A stretch of DNA of 64,000 bases, taken from contig NC_092680.1 in NCBI RefSeq assembly GCF_964355755.1, forward strand, positions 14,049,001 to 14,113,000, given 5' to 3'. Under the pieces are notes generated by a model. That model was not told the origin of the DNA. It worked only from the letters and a program-made list of their open reading frames with translations, and made no database searches. Each line of letters starts with the position of its first letter. The first letter of the stretch is position 1. Origin of the DNA: Antedon mediterranea. Its lineage: Eukaryota > Echinodermata > Crinoidea > Comatulida > Antedonidae. The position numbers were made by a program, and so were the translations under genes. Below are positions 1-10,914 of this stretch, piece after piece.

Positions 1-515
1 ATAAGCCCATGGAGATATATAACCCAATATAGAAATATATTCTAGCAATCTATCCCATGCATTAATAGCACACTCCTTAGTGCGTGTGTGTTTGTTAGCA
101 GGATTACATAAAAAGTTATTGACAGATTGTGATTGACCACAGATGGATATGTGGTCAAGGACCACTCCATTTAATTTTGGTGGCAATCCTGACTAGGGTC
201 CCAATTCTGGACCACTTTTTATTATTATTTTCAGACCTGAAAAAAAATAAAAACAATCTTCAAAAGCCGGCGACCTGCTGTATTACTGAGCAGTAACGTT
301 AGGTTCATATTAAAAAATGAAAAAATGTTATTAATGATCAAAAATAATAATAAAATAAGGGCGGATTTAGGCGGGGCTAAACAGGCTTGCCCCCACTAAA
401 ATTTATCCGCCATGTCTTTTTAAAATAAAATAATGACTATTTTTATTTTTCTGCAACCCGACGGACCATTTATATACTGTATATTTATATTATGCACCAT
501 TTACATACGATTTTA
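1..515. other. Gene-free AT-rich stretch
   Basis: No exon-like reading frame, RNA gene or repeat boundary is recognised here. It is AT-rich with A/T homopolymer runs. Confidence 0.5.
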
Positions 516-893
516 TCAACAATTTTACAGGAAAAGGGGGTACAAATCAACATTAAAAATCTTTAAAATCTTTAAAATTTTTCAATGTTACGATCGGTAA
601 AACGGATTAACCAATCAAATAGTTCATAAATTACGTCATCATTGTTTGTAAAAAAATACGTACGCGCTGACAATTCAGGGACGATGTTTTTTTGTTCTTT
701 TAAAGTCTGATATTTCAAAATAACAAGTGTAAGTAAAACTAAATTTTAATATAAGAACAATTTAATTTAATGTTTGTCTTTTGGTGTAAAGACTAGATTA
801 AGATATCAGCAAAAACCTGTCGTAGGCCGGCTGGGTTGAAGCATCAAAACCCGTAACTTTTTCAATTTTCACACGGGCCCGGCTGCGTGCGTG
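516..893 (+). repeat. Interspersed repeat, copy 1 (partner at 37431-37785)
   Basis: This segment aligns in order with 37431-37785. Both begin at CAACAATTTTACAGGAAAAG, share a middle block around GGTCTGATATTTCAAAA, and end at the GC-rich motif CGGGCCCGGCTGC. Divergence and small indels indicate an old dispersed element. No coding capacity, TIR or target duplication was recognised, so its class is unknown. Confidence 0.7.
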
Positions 894-1962
894 TGACCGG
901 CCTTGGCTTTGCAAAACTTCACGTCCATGTGTCCAAGCAACGTCGAAAGAACCAAGAAACCATTAACGAACGCGTAATTGGCGACGGGGAAAAAAAAAAA
1001 GGCTTTATGCTAAAAAAAAAAAAACCAGTTCCGTATATTAAATATGGTCTATAAAACCCACTATATTCAGTTAATTAAATGACAAGAATCAACTGGCCAA
1101 AACGCCTCAGATGCCATTTGCGGGCATCTAGAAAAAAAATCTAGACGATTATATATCAAAAAATAATAAGGATGATGAAAAAAACAAATGTCCTCATCAG
1201 GATTTGAACCAGTGACGTCAACTGTGTAAGAATGAATATATTATGCCAAACTCACAATCACAAAAGAAAACGAAAATAAAAGGTTGTAGTGTAGCCTAAT
1301 GATATTGACCATCCTATGTACAGTAGGAGAATTATACTAATAGGTGGAGGTACTGTATGTACAGTACTCTTCAAGTGCCTTTCTAGTTATTACTGTATTT
1401 GGTCATAGGGGTCTGTCAAACATGACATTGTGTACAAGTAGGCTTACAACTGCTAGTCTGTATGGTAATAATCAATCCAAACTGAATATAACAGCATGTT
1501 TTATAAACAAAATGTGTTTTTCAATCACAAATATTGCATAAAGAAAGCACAAGGACAATTAAGTGATCCATGACATAGTTTTTGTTGACTTCTTGTTGAT
1601 AATTTGTTTGATGAGGTCTATAAAGAGCTGACTCAAGGATTTAAAATATGATTATCATCATAACAAGGATATACTTACAATGAATATTAATTACAGAACA
1701 TTAGATCCAGATGATAATTAGCATTATGAAATAATGAAGAATAATAATTCTTTTTTTAATTTGATGAATTACAATTTTTTCACAAATGTGTTGATGTTTT
1801 TAATTTAATTTATTTTTTGTTTTTCCGCCTTTTTTTTTTTTCAATTTGAAAAGAACATACAGCATTCTCTTTGTTTTAATGACATGGTCTGATTACATCA
1901 GTTTAAACATCAATATTTTTACAGAATAGATGGATATTATATAAAATATCATGCTCAAAAAC
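894..1962. other. Gene-free stretch
   Basis: AT-rich, with poly-A runs near 989 and 1012. A minus-strand tRNA B-box-like motif (GGTTCAAATCC, near 1203-1220) hints at a decayed SINE but lacks a convincing A box. The only long frame (1344-1541) has no recognisable features. Confidence 0.45.
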
Positions 1963-1965
1963 TAA

Positions 1966-3049
1966 GGGTATGTTCAGACTCACGGCGTTAAAGTGGCGTT
2001 ATGTAAGCGGCCTACATATTTTTGTGTATGAACTAGTCCGCGGATTAGCGTTAGGGGGCTGTTACGCTGCGCTAGTGGCGTTCATAACCCTAGCAGGAGA
2101 GGGTAGATTTAATAATGCTAATCCAGTGATGCATCAGTGATTTTAGCCTTAACCAATTAAAAGAAACGACCGGTTAGAAGGCCAACAGTATACCTGTACA
2201 GCGAGATAGACCGGTTAGAAGGCCAACAGTATACCTGTACAGCGAGATAGACCGGTTAGAAGGCCAACAGTATACCTGTACAGCGAGATAGACCGGTTAG
2301 AAGGCCAACAGTATACCTGTACAGCGAGATAGACCGGTTAGAAGGCCAACAGTATACCTGTACAGCGAGATAGACCGGTTAGAAGGCCAACAGTATACCT
2401 GTACAGCGAGATAGACCGGTTAGAAGGCCAACAGTATACCTGTACAGCGAGATAGACCGGTTAGAAGGCCAACAGTATACCTGTACAGCGAGATAGACCG
2501 GTTAGAAGGCCAACAGTATACCTGTACAGCGAGATAGACCGGTTAGAAGGCCAACAGTATACCTGTACAGCGAGATAGACCGGTTAGAAGGCCAACAGTA
2601 TACCTGTACAGCGAGATAGACCGGTTAGAAGGCCAACAGTATACCTGTACAGCGAGATAGACCGGTTAGAAGGCCAACAGTATACTTGTACAGCGAGATA
2701 GACCGGTTAGAAGGCCAACAGTATACCTGTACAGCGAGATAGACCGGTTAGAAGGCCAACAGTATACCTGTACAGCGAGATAGACCGGTTAGAAGGCCAA
2801 CAGTATACTTGTACAGCGAGATAGACCGGTTAGAAGGCCAACAGTATACTTGTACAGCGAGATAGCTAAACATCAAACTATCATGTTTTCAATTTTAAAG
2901 AACAGTAGGCTTACAGTTGAATCAGAGCGTTTCACGCAAAGCATTGGAATGTTGATCGTTTTGTCTGAACACCTTGACTTTTAACGCCATTGACTACCGT
3001 ACACCTTGCATTAGAAAACAAACCTAACGCAGTGAGTCTGAAAATACCC
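1966..3049. mobile_element. Harbinger-like non-autonomous element containing a minisatellite
   Basis: The ends are imperfect inverted repeats of about 26 bp: the left begins GGGTATGTTCAGACTCAC and the right, reverse-complemented, begins GGGTATTTTCAGACTCAC. A TAA trinucleotide directly flanks both ends (1963-1965 and 3050-3052). A 3-bp TWA duplication with GGG-starting termini is typical of PIF/Harbinger elements. No transposase is encoded. About two thirds of the element is the 41-bp tandem array. Boundaries are seen directly; the superfamily is inferred. Confidence 0.75.
2168..2864 (+). repeat. 41-bp minisatellite, exactly 17 copies
   Basis: The unit starts GACCGGTTAGAAGGCC and ends ACAGCGAGATA. 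Unit starts fall every 41 bp from 2168 to 2824, giving 17 whole copies with no length variants. The only variation noticed is one C-to-T change (TATACCTG to TATACTTG) in copies 13, 16 and 17. Such homogeneity indicates recent expansion or conversion. It lies wholly inside the inverted-repeat element 1966-3049. Confidence 0.95.
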
Positions 3050-3064
3050 TAAGTCTGAGAAAGA

Positions 3065-3195
3065 AACATGAATCTGGTTGAACCCTGAACCAGGTCAGGA
3101 TTGAATCCTGAACCAGGTCAGAATTGAACCCTGGACCCGGTCAGGATTGAACTGGGAGCTTGGGATTGGAAGGCAAGCATGTTAACCACTCTTTT
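3065..3195 (-). mobile_element. tRNA-derived SINE head with 23-bp tandem units
   Basis: On the minus strand it reads GTGGTTAACATGC (A-box region), CTTCCAATCCC, then AGTTCAATCCTGACC (B-box-like). The same order occurs on the plus strand at 13335-13400, so the two are one tRNA-derived SINE family. The part after the B box is repeated about three times with a ~23-bp period around GAACCAGGTCAGGATT. Confidence 0.55.
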
Positions 3196-3199
3196 TATT

Positions 3200-4706
3200 T
3201 AATAACTATACTGTCAAATATACAGTGTTTGAAAACTACAATATACTTTATTCTAATGATTAAATACAGATTGTTGAGTGAGACTGTACTGTAGTTCACT
3301 TTCTGTACTGTATTTAATATTCTTAATGAAAAAAATTGTTGCTTTTTAACATAAGCGATGAATCATTCTGACTGCTCAAACAAAATATGTTCGAGACTAT
3401 TCGATTGCATGGCAAAGTTGAAATTCTCTGTTAATTGTCTCCTACATTAATTCAGCTACATTAAATATGTCTGACATACAATAATTACTATTTAAAACCA
3501 TTAATTTCATAGAGATGTAAACGATGATAAACAACTACAAATTTGAAAAAATAAAATGTTTCCAGTAGAATTAATTTTAAGATCAAAATGACACAAACCA
3601 ATATTTAAATGGTGGGGTATGTATGGGCGTTGCTGCCCATCTTGGGGGCACAGTTCACAGATGATACCACTGGCTTGCAGGGGAATCCTAAAAATTGTAA
3701 TCCTTTTCAAATTATGTTCTCCCCTCGAAGAGGAAAAGGCCTACAGTATGTCGGTTTATCCAGTTAAGCTAGGCACAAAATAGACTTATCTGTTCGAAAT
3801 AGACTTACCTGTTCGAAACAGACTTACCTGAATCCTCATAATCATAATTTATTCAGAGTGGTTAAAAATATGCACAAACCGATCCTACCATAATCAATAC
3901 AAACTTATTGAATACATTACATGGGTGTGCCTTAAACAGATTTACATAATATGAAGCAATCTTACAGTACGTAGTCAGCTGTAGTTGAGGGTGATTGAAA
4001 ATATTTTTTTCTGTGTTGTTATATAGTACTATAATTTACTTTCAGGTGTGCTTTCAGAAACTAACTATCATTCATTGTTTCACATGTATAAAAATACAGT
4101 ATAACATTATTATTATAATATTATTATAAATGCTATGATATGTTGAGTCTTTTTATCGGCCATCACTTGCATGCTATTGGTGGAATCCCTGCTGCTCGTT
4201 GAAAGATCATTTAACAATTGAAGGATTTGCCTCCTATATTCCCTCTTACAGTACCTTCCACTGCCCACGTTGTTTTCTTGAATATAAGATTACAGTTTAG
4301 CCCCAATTTTTAAACATAATTAAACATTATTGGCAATTTTTAGTAAATTCTTGAAGTCCAATTGCTTCAAGTGTAAAGTCAATTATTGTAAATTGTTTGT
4401 GACAAACATAATTATGTCAGCAAATGAGCATTAATCAATATTTGGTTGATTATAGACTCTTCTTCTGTTTCACACTGGGTCGCTGCACTTCAGTTGTAAT
4501 ACATTTTCTTTTAAATTTCTATTTAAATAGCTACTATTGCAAAATGTTGTAATTAAGAAAATCCAATGAGTCATTATGTAATCAATCCAGTGTTAAGACT
4601 AAACTCACCTGAGGTTGACTATGTAATTAAAGCTGTGTTCATTGAATTTAAGATTACATCAAACACCAACAGTTGACAAGGGAGTTCTGTAGACAATAAA
4701 GGAAGA
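3200..4706. other. Gene-free stretch
   Basis: AT-rich sequence with no recognised gene or bounded repeat. The frame at 3507-3710 (minus) has no recognisable domain. Confidence 0.45.
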
Positions 4707-4710
4707 TTAA

Positions 4711-5340
4711 AGCCCCATTCCCTACGTTTTTTAGATCTAATTTAAGATCACAAACTATATTTAATGTAAAAATAATACTATATGGTCCTATTGCGATAAC
4801 TTTTTTCGTCTTTAAACGGTTAAAAATGTGAAAAATAAATCGATTTTAATAATTATAGCGGCCCGCTATAAATCCCAAAATGCATTGCGCGCGGATTGAT
4901 ATTGTTGTTTTTCACCTGTAATTCGCCCACTTTTCGATCGATCGTGAAGCCAAAACAAATGGAAGACTCCTAACTTTTCAGCGAAAATACTGGGTTTTCC
5001 CCAATTTGTATCAACGGAGTCTGGCAAAAATAGAAAGACAATTAATGCAGCAACTATACAACGTCAGACTAGGTATATAGCTAGCGTACGATGTTCGTAC
5101 GTTACCGATGTTTACCAGCTAGGCCTACAAAACTAAGCCTAGCTAGGCTAGGCCTGAGACCGTCCACGAGAGGTCGATCGCCGCGAGCTACTTAGGTAGT
5201 GCATTGTTTCTCACTTTTTATCATAATTTACCATAAAACGTACATTTAAGACAAGGAATGACATGGTTTAATGTTTTTAAAGTGATATATATATATGTAT
5301 TATTTTCCAAAAAACGTCCAAAATTGCAGGGAAGGGGTCT
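4711..5340 (+). mobile_element. TTAA-flanked MITE, copy 1
   Basis: TTAA lies on both sides (4707-4710, 5341-5344). The ends are short imperfect inverted repeats: AGCCCCATTCCCTACG on the left and, reverse-complemented, AGACCCCTTCCCTGCA on the right. A near-identical copy lies at 36263-36887 and a diverged one at about 20384-20899. A TTAA target fits piggyBac or Kolobok elements; no transposase is present. The body contains AGCTAGGCCTA-rich sequence. Confidence 0.8.
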
Positions 5341-5344
5341 TTAA

Positions 5345-5576
5345 TATACAGTATATACAGTACTATAGTGGAGAATTGCTTTGTTCATGAAATACCATTT
5401 TTTTTACAATTTGTTTTTTATGAATGTATATTTTTAAAGCATGGTATATTTATAATTGTAAGGGTCTGCTTCAAGAAAAATATTACAAGTACTGTATGAG
5501 TAGGTATTATATTTAGTTTCTTTATGCCTGTAATATGTTATAGTATAAATTATTATTTTATAGTATATTATGTGAG
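5345..5576. other. AT-rich spacer
   Basis: Spacer between the TTAA MITE and the SINE. Nothing recognised. Confidence 0.4.
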
Positions 5577-5830
5577 TGAGTGTGGCCGAGCGGTTAAGAC
5601 AGTGGAACCGAAATCCATAGCCATAACATTGGCAAGAGTTCGAGGCTCACTTGCTCCATGGTTCTGGTGGTAGAACAAGTCTTCTCGGATAAGGACTATA
5701 ATAGGATACTGTAGGTAAAATATATAGGTCCAGTATATATCTGGCTCATGTGCACTTTAAAGAACCTAGTACATCTTTCGAGACGATTAGGGGGTTACCC
5801 CGGTGTACTAGTTCATTCATACACACACAG
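5577..5830 (+). mobile_element. tRNA-Ser-like SINE
   Basis: The head resembles a class II (Ser/Leu) tRNA. It has the A-box region GTGGCCGAGCGGTTAAG, an anticodon stem TGGA/TCCA around the loop ACCGAAA (CGA in the anticodon position, but C instead of U33), a variable arm with GCCA/TGGC pairing, and the B-box-like GAGTTCGAGGCTC. The weak T stem and altered U33 argue against a working tRNA. It is followed by a domain with inverted GAACCTAGTAC / GTACTAGTTC and then a short CA run. A fragment of a similar head recurs at 54076-54106. Confidence 0.65.
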
Positions 5831-5837
5831 GCAAAAA

Positions 5838-6073
5838 AACTTTTCGTTCATCTAAAAGTTGGAATGAACTTCCGAATGAATTAAAAATAAACTTTAAAAA
5901 TATGTCGATAACTTCATTCCAAAATACAATTAATAAGCAACATTTTAACTAAGTTTTTGTATGTATATTTTTATAATTTTGATTATTCTTTGTCTTTACT
6001 TTTATGTTTGTTATGATATTTCCAATTACTGTACCACTTTAAAAGTGCCTGCAGAATAAATAAATAAATAAAT
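5838..6073 (+). mobile_element. LINE 3' end (truncated reverse-transcriptase C terminus and tail)
   Basis: Positions 5850-5951 read in one frame as SSKSWNELPNELKINF and onward to a stop at TTTAACTAA. The WNxLPxxL pattern is the usual C-terminal tail of several non-LTR retrotransposon RTs (CR1/L2-like). A ~120-bp 3' UTR follows, ending in an AAATAAATAAAT microsatellite at about 6055-6073. Only the 3' end is present, as expected for 5'-truncated insertion. It may form one composite with the SINE just upstream. Confidence 0.6.
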
Positions 6074-7866
6074 ATTCATACCAGACATTTTTACTGTAAG
6101 TGAATCAAGTCACTCTCTCAGTGGCAATAAATTTACCCCAATTTCTTGGCAGCAGAAACAGGACAAATTTTCAGTAACCGGTTAAATTGCAGGCTTAAAA
6201 TAACGGTTAAAAACACACAATAAATTTGGTGTTAAAACGCCATTTAACCACTTATTGCTATGCAAGCTGCTACGCATAATAACAGTTATTTGATTGACAA
6301 CTGCTGATCTGAGTCAATTACACTGTAGTAACGTTGGAATTGACAGCCAGAACCCATTGCATTTTAAGTAATCATCTTAACTATTTTTGTCGATGACCAC
6401 CCATTGATTCCAATGTTATGATCCTTGTTGTTGAAACAAATTACTAAAACCAGTTTCTTAATAAAAGCCGTTTTTGGGGACTTTTTCAGCAGAAGTTGGC
6501 TAAATGACAGGCATGCAAGTCTTCTGTTTAAAACAGAGACATGATATTGATACTGTTGGTTTAGATATTCAAAACAGGAATAAGCGATTCATATTTATTG
6601 GCTTTTGTTCAAGTTCTACAATCATAATAGCACTGTAACGATTTGTCAAAAGTTCAGGTACAGTACCTTTGCCAGGGCAATGCTTGACCCTGATCCTACT
6701 TTTCCAATGTAACTCAGGATATATATAACAAATTTTATTAAAGGATTATCATAACTAAATTTGACAAATTACAATGCATTTTTTATTATACAGAATCACA
6801 CACCACAGTAAGCCTACAGGGTAAATACACAACAACACTGTTAACATATTTCCACCTCTACTTTGTGCCACCCTTTGCATTATGCACTAGCAATCGACTG
6901 GAAAAACATTTTAAATTAAAAATAAAGATCAAACAAACAATTATAACTGCAAAATTAGAAGGCATAGGCCTATATTCCATCAAACCATCAGTCTTTTTCT
7001 TCCAATGCTATTCAAATAAATTATTAATTAATTAAATTTTTGAAAATTTATTAAATACTTAGGTCTGCTATTAAAGAAGTGATACATTCGGCAGTCCACT
7101 CCGGAGTCGAGATGTGTCCTCTTTGATTTCCCCTATGAGTACCGATGATCTCACCGTTTCTCTAGAAAGTAGTAGCAGAATTAAATACATTACTAATAAT
7201 ATTTTTTTGGATAATTGCAATGGTAGATATAAAGAATTAAATACAGTATACGGCAAAAGAGACCTTAAGAAGAAACAAACTTTCTCGCCGACGTGCCCTT
7301 ATTAATATAACATCTTTATTCTGTTGTATGTGGTACGGTAGTAGGCCTAGATGTTTATTTTACAAATTAAATATAGTTTTACGTAAGAGTTCAATTCTCT
7401 GGTTTGTGGTACCCTAGGAAAAATCGATTTTTATTTTTTCAGCAGATAAAGCTTAAACAAGTTGGAACTGGTATTCGAGAAAGGAATTAAATGGTATTTG
7501 AGGAAATCACAATTGAGTTATGAGATTTGGCATAATAAATTGAAGCTTTTGATCATTAGAGGTTTTTGACAAACACAACTGAGATCATAGCAGGCTCTCT
7601 TTGAAATGGAATTCTGTATTCATACTCGAGTGCTAACGCATTTAAAAATAAAATTTCCTTTTTAAGATAAAACATTTTAAATATATCAGCACATTATTAA
7701 CTATTTCTTTCATCTCATAACTCAATTAGCCACATATTTGCCAATTTAGTGACACAGTTTATTGTATTGAAAGAAATATAGGACTATATAAGTGCTCTAC
7801 AAAAGTATCTAGACTACACTATATGCAAATGTATGATACTGTACATAATGAGAAAGTGTGCTACAT
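6074..7866. other. Gene-free stretch
   Basis: AT-rich with scattered short frames. Those at 7071-7256 and 7114-7305 lie on opposite strands of the same DNA and neither has recognisable features. Confidence 0.45.
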
Positions 7867-7868
7867 TA

Positions 7869-8325
7869 GGGAGGATTCGCAACCTTACGAATACATTAAC
7901 GAAAACGGATACGTCACACATTTGTGAAACTTTTGAGCTGATCCCCATTTCATATTCGTAAAGCGTATTCGTGTTGACGAATATCACCAGTCATATTCGT
8001 AACTACAAAACGAGTATAGTTTTTGATCTATTTTGCACATTTTGCATTTGAATCAGGAATGATTCATGATTATAATATAATTATAAATTTATTGAAAGTA
8101 ATTTACTAAAGTAATTTACTAAAATGCCAGGCCTAGGCAGCCAAGCGCCAAGCGCCAAGCAACACGTACCTGCACTTCGCTCAAATTTACCGCAGTCATA
8201 TTTTGGACGGCGCCCTCAATATTTCATTGCCATGCGAAACAGATTTTTACTGGCTTACGAAAATGAATACGTGTGCGTGGCGTATCCGTTTTCGTTATCG
8301 TATTCGTAAGATTGCGAAACCTCTC
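7869..8325. mobile_element. TA-flanked MITE with ~44-bp inverted termini
   Basis: The left end begins GGGAGGATTCGCAACCTTAC and the right end, reverse-complemented, GAGAGGTTTCGCAATCTTAC. Both continue into AACGAAAACGGATACG with few mismatches. TA dinucleotides flank both ends (7867-7868, 8326-8327). The 457-bp body encodes no recognisable protein. A TA target suggests a Tc1/mariner-type source, though the long TIR leaves other superfamilies open. Confidence 0.75.
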
Positions 8326-8327
8326 TA

Positions 8328-10080
8328 TATTCAATAAAAAAACAGAGCTACTTTTAACATCACTATAAAGGCTTTGGATATCAAATCGATCCAATCAATT
8401 TTTAGTTGATAACGTCTTACCCCAGACTATTATCAAAAGCTCATTTTATGGCATTCCACCCAGTTTAATTTCATTGTTCAAGGCGGACCTACTGAACACT
8501 AAGGACAAGACCCAAAAGTTCTTTAAATGCTCAATAAGCAATCGTTATTGAAATTGTTTAAGTATACCATTGCAGCACATTCATGCACATCAATTGTATG
8601 ACATGCAACCTTTAACCTTTGTATTAAGATTACATTATCATAAAGTAGTATTTAAAAGGGTCGGCCAAATTGCAGTTCCAATTAGCACTAATTACATTGC
8701 AACTGATCTCAATGGGATGCAAGTCTGGCAGAGGTATGGTTACATCAAGCCTATTCTCAATACCTTAAAGCATGAAGGATGCTAGAAAGAATAGGATTGT
8801 CAATTAATTAATAAATAATGTTTCGCATTGTTGGCCTTTAAGGATAAATTAATATTTGTCATCTAGAACTGGGGGTGCAAAATACAGCAGAAATTATGGA
8901 AGGCATTTGTCCTCATTTAGGCTGTTATGACAATATTGCTAAATGATGATTGACATGTAACATTTGCAACAATCCTTCAATTAATGACTGTGTGTGTTCT
9001 TGATTGATACTCACCGTATATTTTCTGCTGAATCGCCTATTCAAAGGATAACATTATTGAAATGGAAATGCTTTTTATTATAGTATCTACTGTAGATTTC
9101 TTGATTATTTAGCATGGATACATTTTCATTGTAAATTATACAGTATAAGGAAGTAAAACCTTGGTAAATTTTTAAAACAGAAACAAAAAATTACTAGTCC
9201 ATATTATCTAATGATATCGTTTTTCATTATATAAATGGCCTCTGATCATTCCATGTTTTAAATAAAGTTAATAAATGATAGTTTTTAAACAAGAGAGACT
9301 TTACTGTAGGAATTGAAAAAGAACATCAGAATTATGGGATTGTGGAGTAAAAATAGTTACATTAACTTTCATGACCAGATAATGTAGATTTCATTATTTG
9401 TAAGGTGATAATGTCATAAAACTGTTTACTTTGAGATAATGTTTTGTCTGTCTCCATGAAAGAAGAACTGAACTTCTGTTTATCTAGGTTATTTACAAAG
9501 GACTTTTGCAAAAAGTGTCGTCTGCCTAAACCTAGAAATTAATTGTGATTAAACTAAACTTTCTCTTGTGTGAAAAGTTAATATTAAATTTCATGTTAAC
9601 TGTTATTATGTTATCTTTGTAGGTTTCATTTTTTGTATGTGTCCAGTAGACATCAAGGGTGTTCAAAAAACATACAAGCTTATACAGTATACTAATGAAA
9701 CCAGTGAACCTTAAGAATAATACTGTAGCATAAAATAGTATTTATAACAAGAAAAGTATTAAACGCTGTTAAAAAAAAAATTTGTTTTTAGGCAAACAAG
9801 AACAATAGACATTTTTCATCTGAAATACTGTAATAAATAGCACAGACATCCAGAACATTAAATTCAATGTACTGTACCTTTAGTTAGTTACATGAAACTG
9901 TCTGTCTATCTTCAATAGGATGTTTAAATTAGCCAATGACTGATCGACCAGACATAGTTGTCAAGAAAATGACATGAATGTTCAGACATGAATGTTCAAA
10001 CATAACTGTCATTTTAATTGGTTTCCTTGGAAACATGAGATATTTGAGCCTTTTAAGATAATGTTATCAGTGAATCATGA
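8328..10080. other. Gene-free stretch
   Basis: No recognised exon or bounded repeat. The frame at 8570-8785 (+) has no domain. Confidence 0.45.
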
Positions 10081-10084
10081 CTTG

Positions 10085-10913
10085 GGCCCCGTTTCTGCTG
10101 CCAAAAATATACCGTATATATACGGTATATTTTATATACGGTATATTTTTTGGCAGCAGAAATGGGTCTCATAAAAAATATACCGTATATATATGCGGTA
10201 TATATACCGCATATTATCCCCATCGTTTGTGGATATTATACGGTATATTCCAAAATATACCGTATATTTCGTACCCCGCTTCTGCTGCACTCAAAATATA
10301 CCGTATATGTGACCCGGCCCATGACACGAGGTCAAAAACTAACAGAGCGTGACGCGTTTGTTTGGTTTTTCTGCTGCATTATTGACACACACGTGTATAA
10401 AAGCAAGCAACAGATCAAAATATCACTGTGGACTGAAGAAATAAATATTTTTGCAATTCAATTCTGGGGAGAAGCGAAGGTTGGGGGGAGACTGCTTGGT
10501 AACAGAAGAGATACCGAGATTTACAAAAGTATCTCAAACAAAATAAAAGCAGAATTTGTGGTAGACTTAATAACGCCAAAGTTATCGGCAAATGCCGTCG
10601 TCTTCTTTGCATAAATCTAGTCAATGCCCATTCTACATTTCTAGATTGTTTGTGCGGTGTAAATTCGTTGCCACTTCTGCTCATTAGATTTAAAATAGAA
10701 AGCAATGCTACGACGTTTTGAGAAACCATCATTGTTTTGTTTTTGTCATGTAACCTCACTACACGAGAATCTAGGTCAAACCATACTTCCGTCTCACGAA
10801 ATGCATTTTGGGTAATGAAACTTTTTTACAGCCCACCCACGAAGTATGTGCAGCAGAAACGGTGCACGAATTTCATATACGGTATATTTGGGATTGGCAG
10901 CAGAAACAGGGCC
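10085..10913. mobile_element. Palindrome-rich Harbinger-like element with TTTCTGCTGCC termini
   Basis: The outer ends are inverted: GGCCCCGTTTCTGCTGCC at 10085 and GGCAGCAGAAACAGGGCC ending at 10913, flanked by TTG and TTA (an imperfect 3-bp duplication). Inside, ATACCGTATAT / ATATACGGTAT palindromes recur at least eight times, and a complete mini-copy lies at 10085-10171. The same termini recur at 26440-26828. The interior also encodes a Myb/SANT-like fragment, consistent with Harbinger ancestry. Confidence 0.65.
10405..10614 (+). pseudogene. Myb/SANT-like domain fragment inside the palindromic element
   Basis: The plus-strand frame ending at the stop 10612-10614 contains SLWTEEINIFAIQFWGEAK, then GGRLLGNRRDTEIYKSIS. 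Its spacing W-x-x-E-E ... W ... L-x-G-x-x-R-x-x-x-x-Y-x-x-I-S resembles the Myb/SANT-like (trihelix-type) DNA-binding domain carried by Harbinger accessory proteins and many host genes. The third helix with its usual QC..K..L pattern is missing; the frame drifts into unrelated residues and stops. No start codon sits near the domain: the frame opens upstream in the palindromic repeats. Probably a remnant of the autonomous element's accessory gene. Recognition is by eye only. Confidence 0.45.
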
Positions 10914-10914
10914 T

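Noticed and set aside
1193-1260. tRNA-like B box on the minus strand
   Set aside because: A GGTTCAAATCC motif alone; the A box and stems cannot be built convincingly.
2168-2864. CRISPR-like array
   Set aside because: The 41-bp units are contiguous with no unique spacers, the genome is eukaryotic and no cas genes exist.
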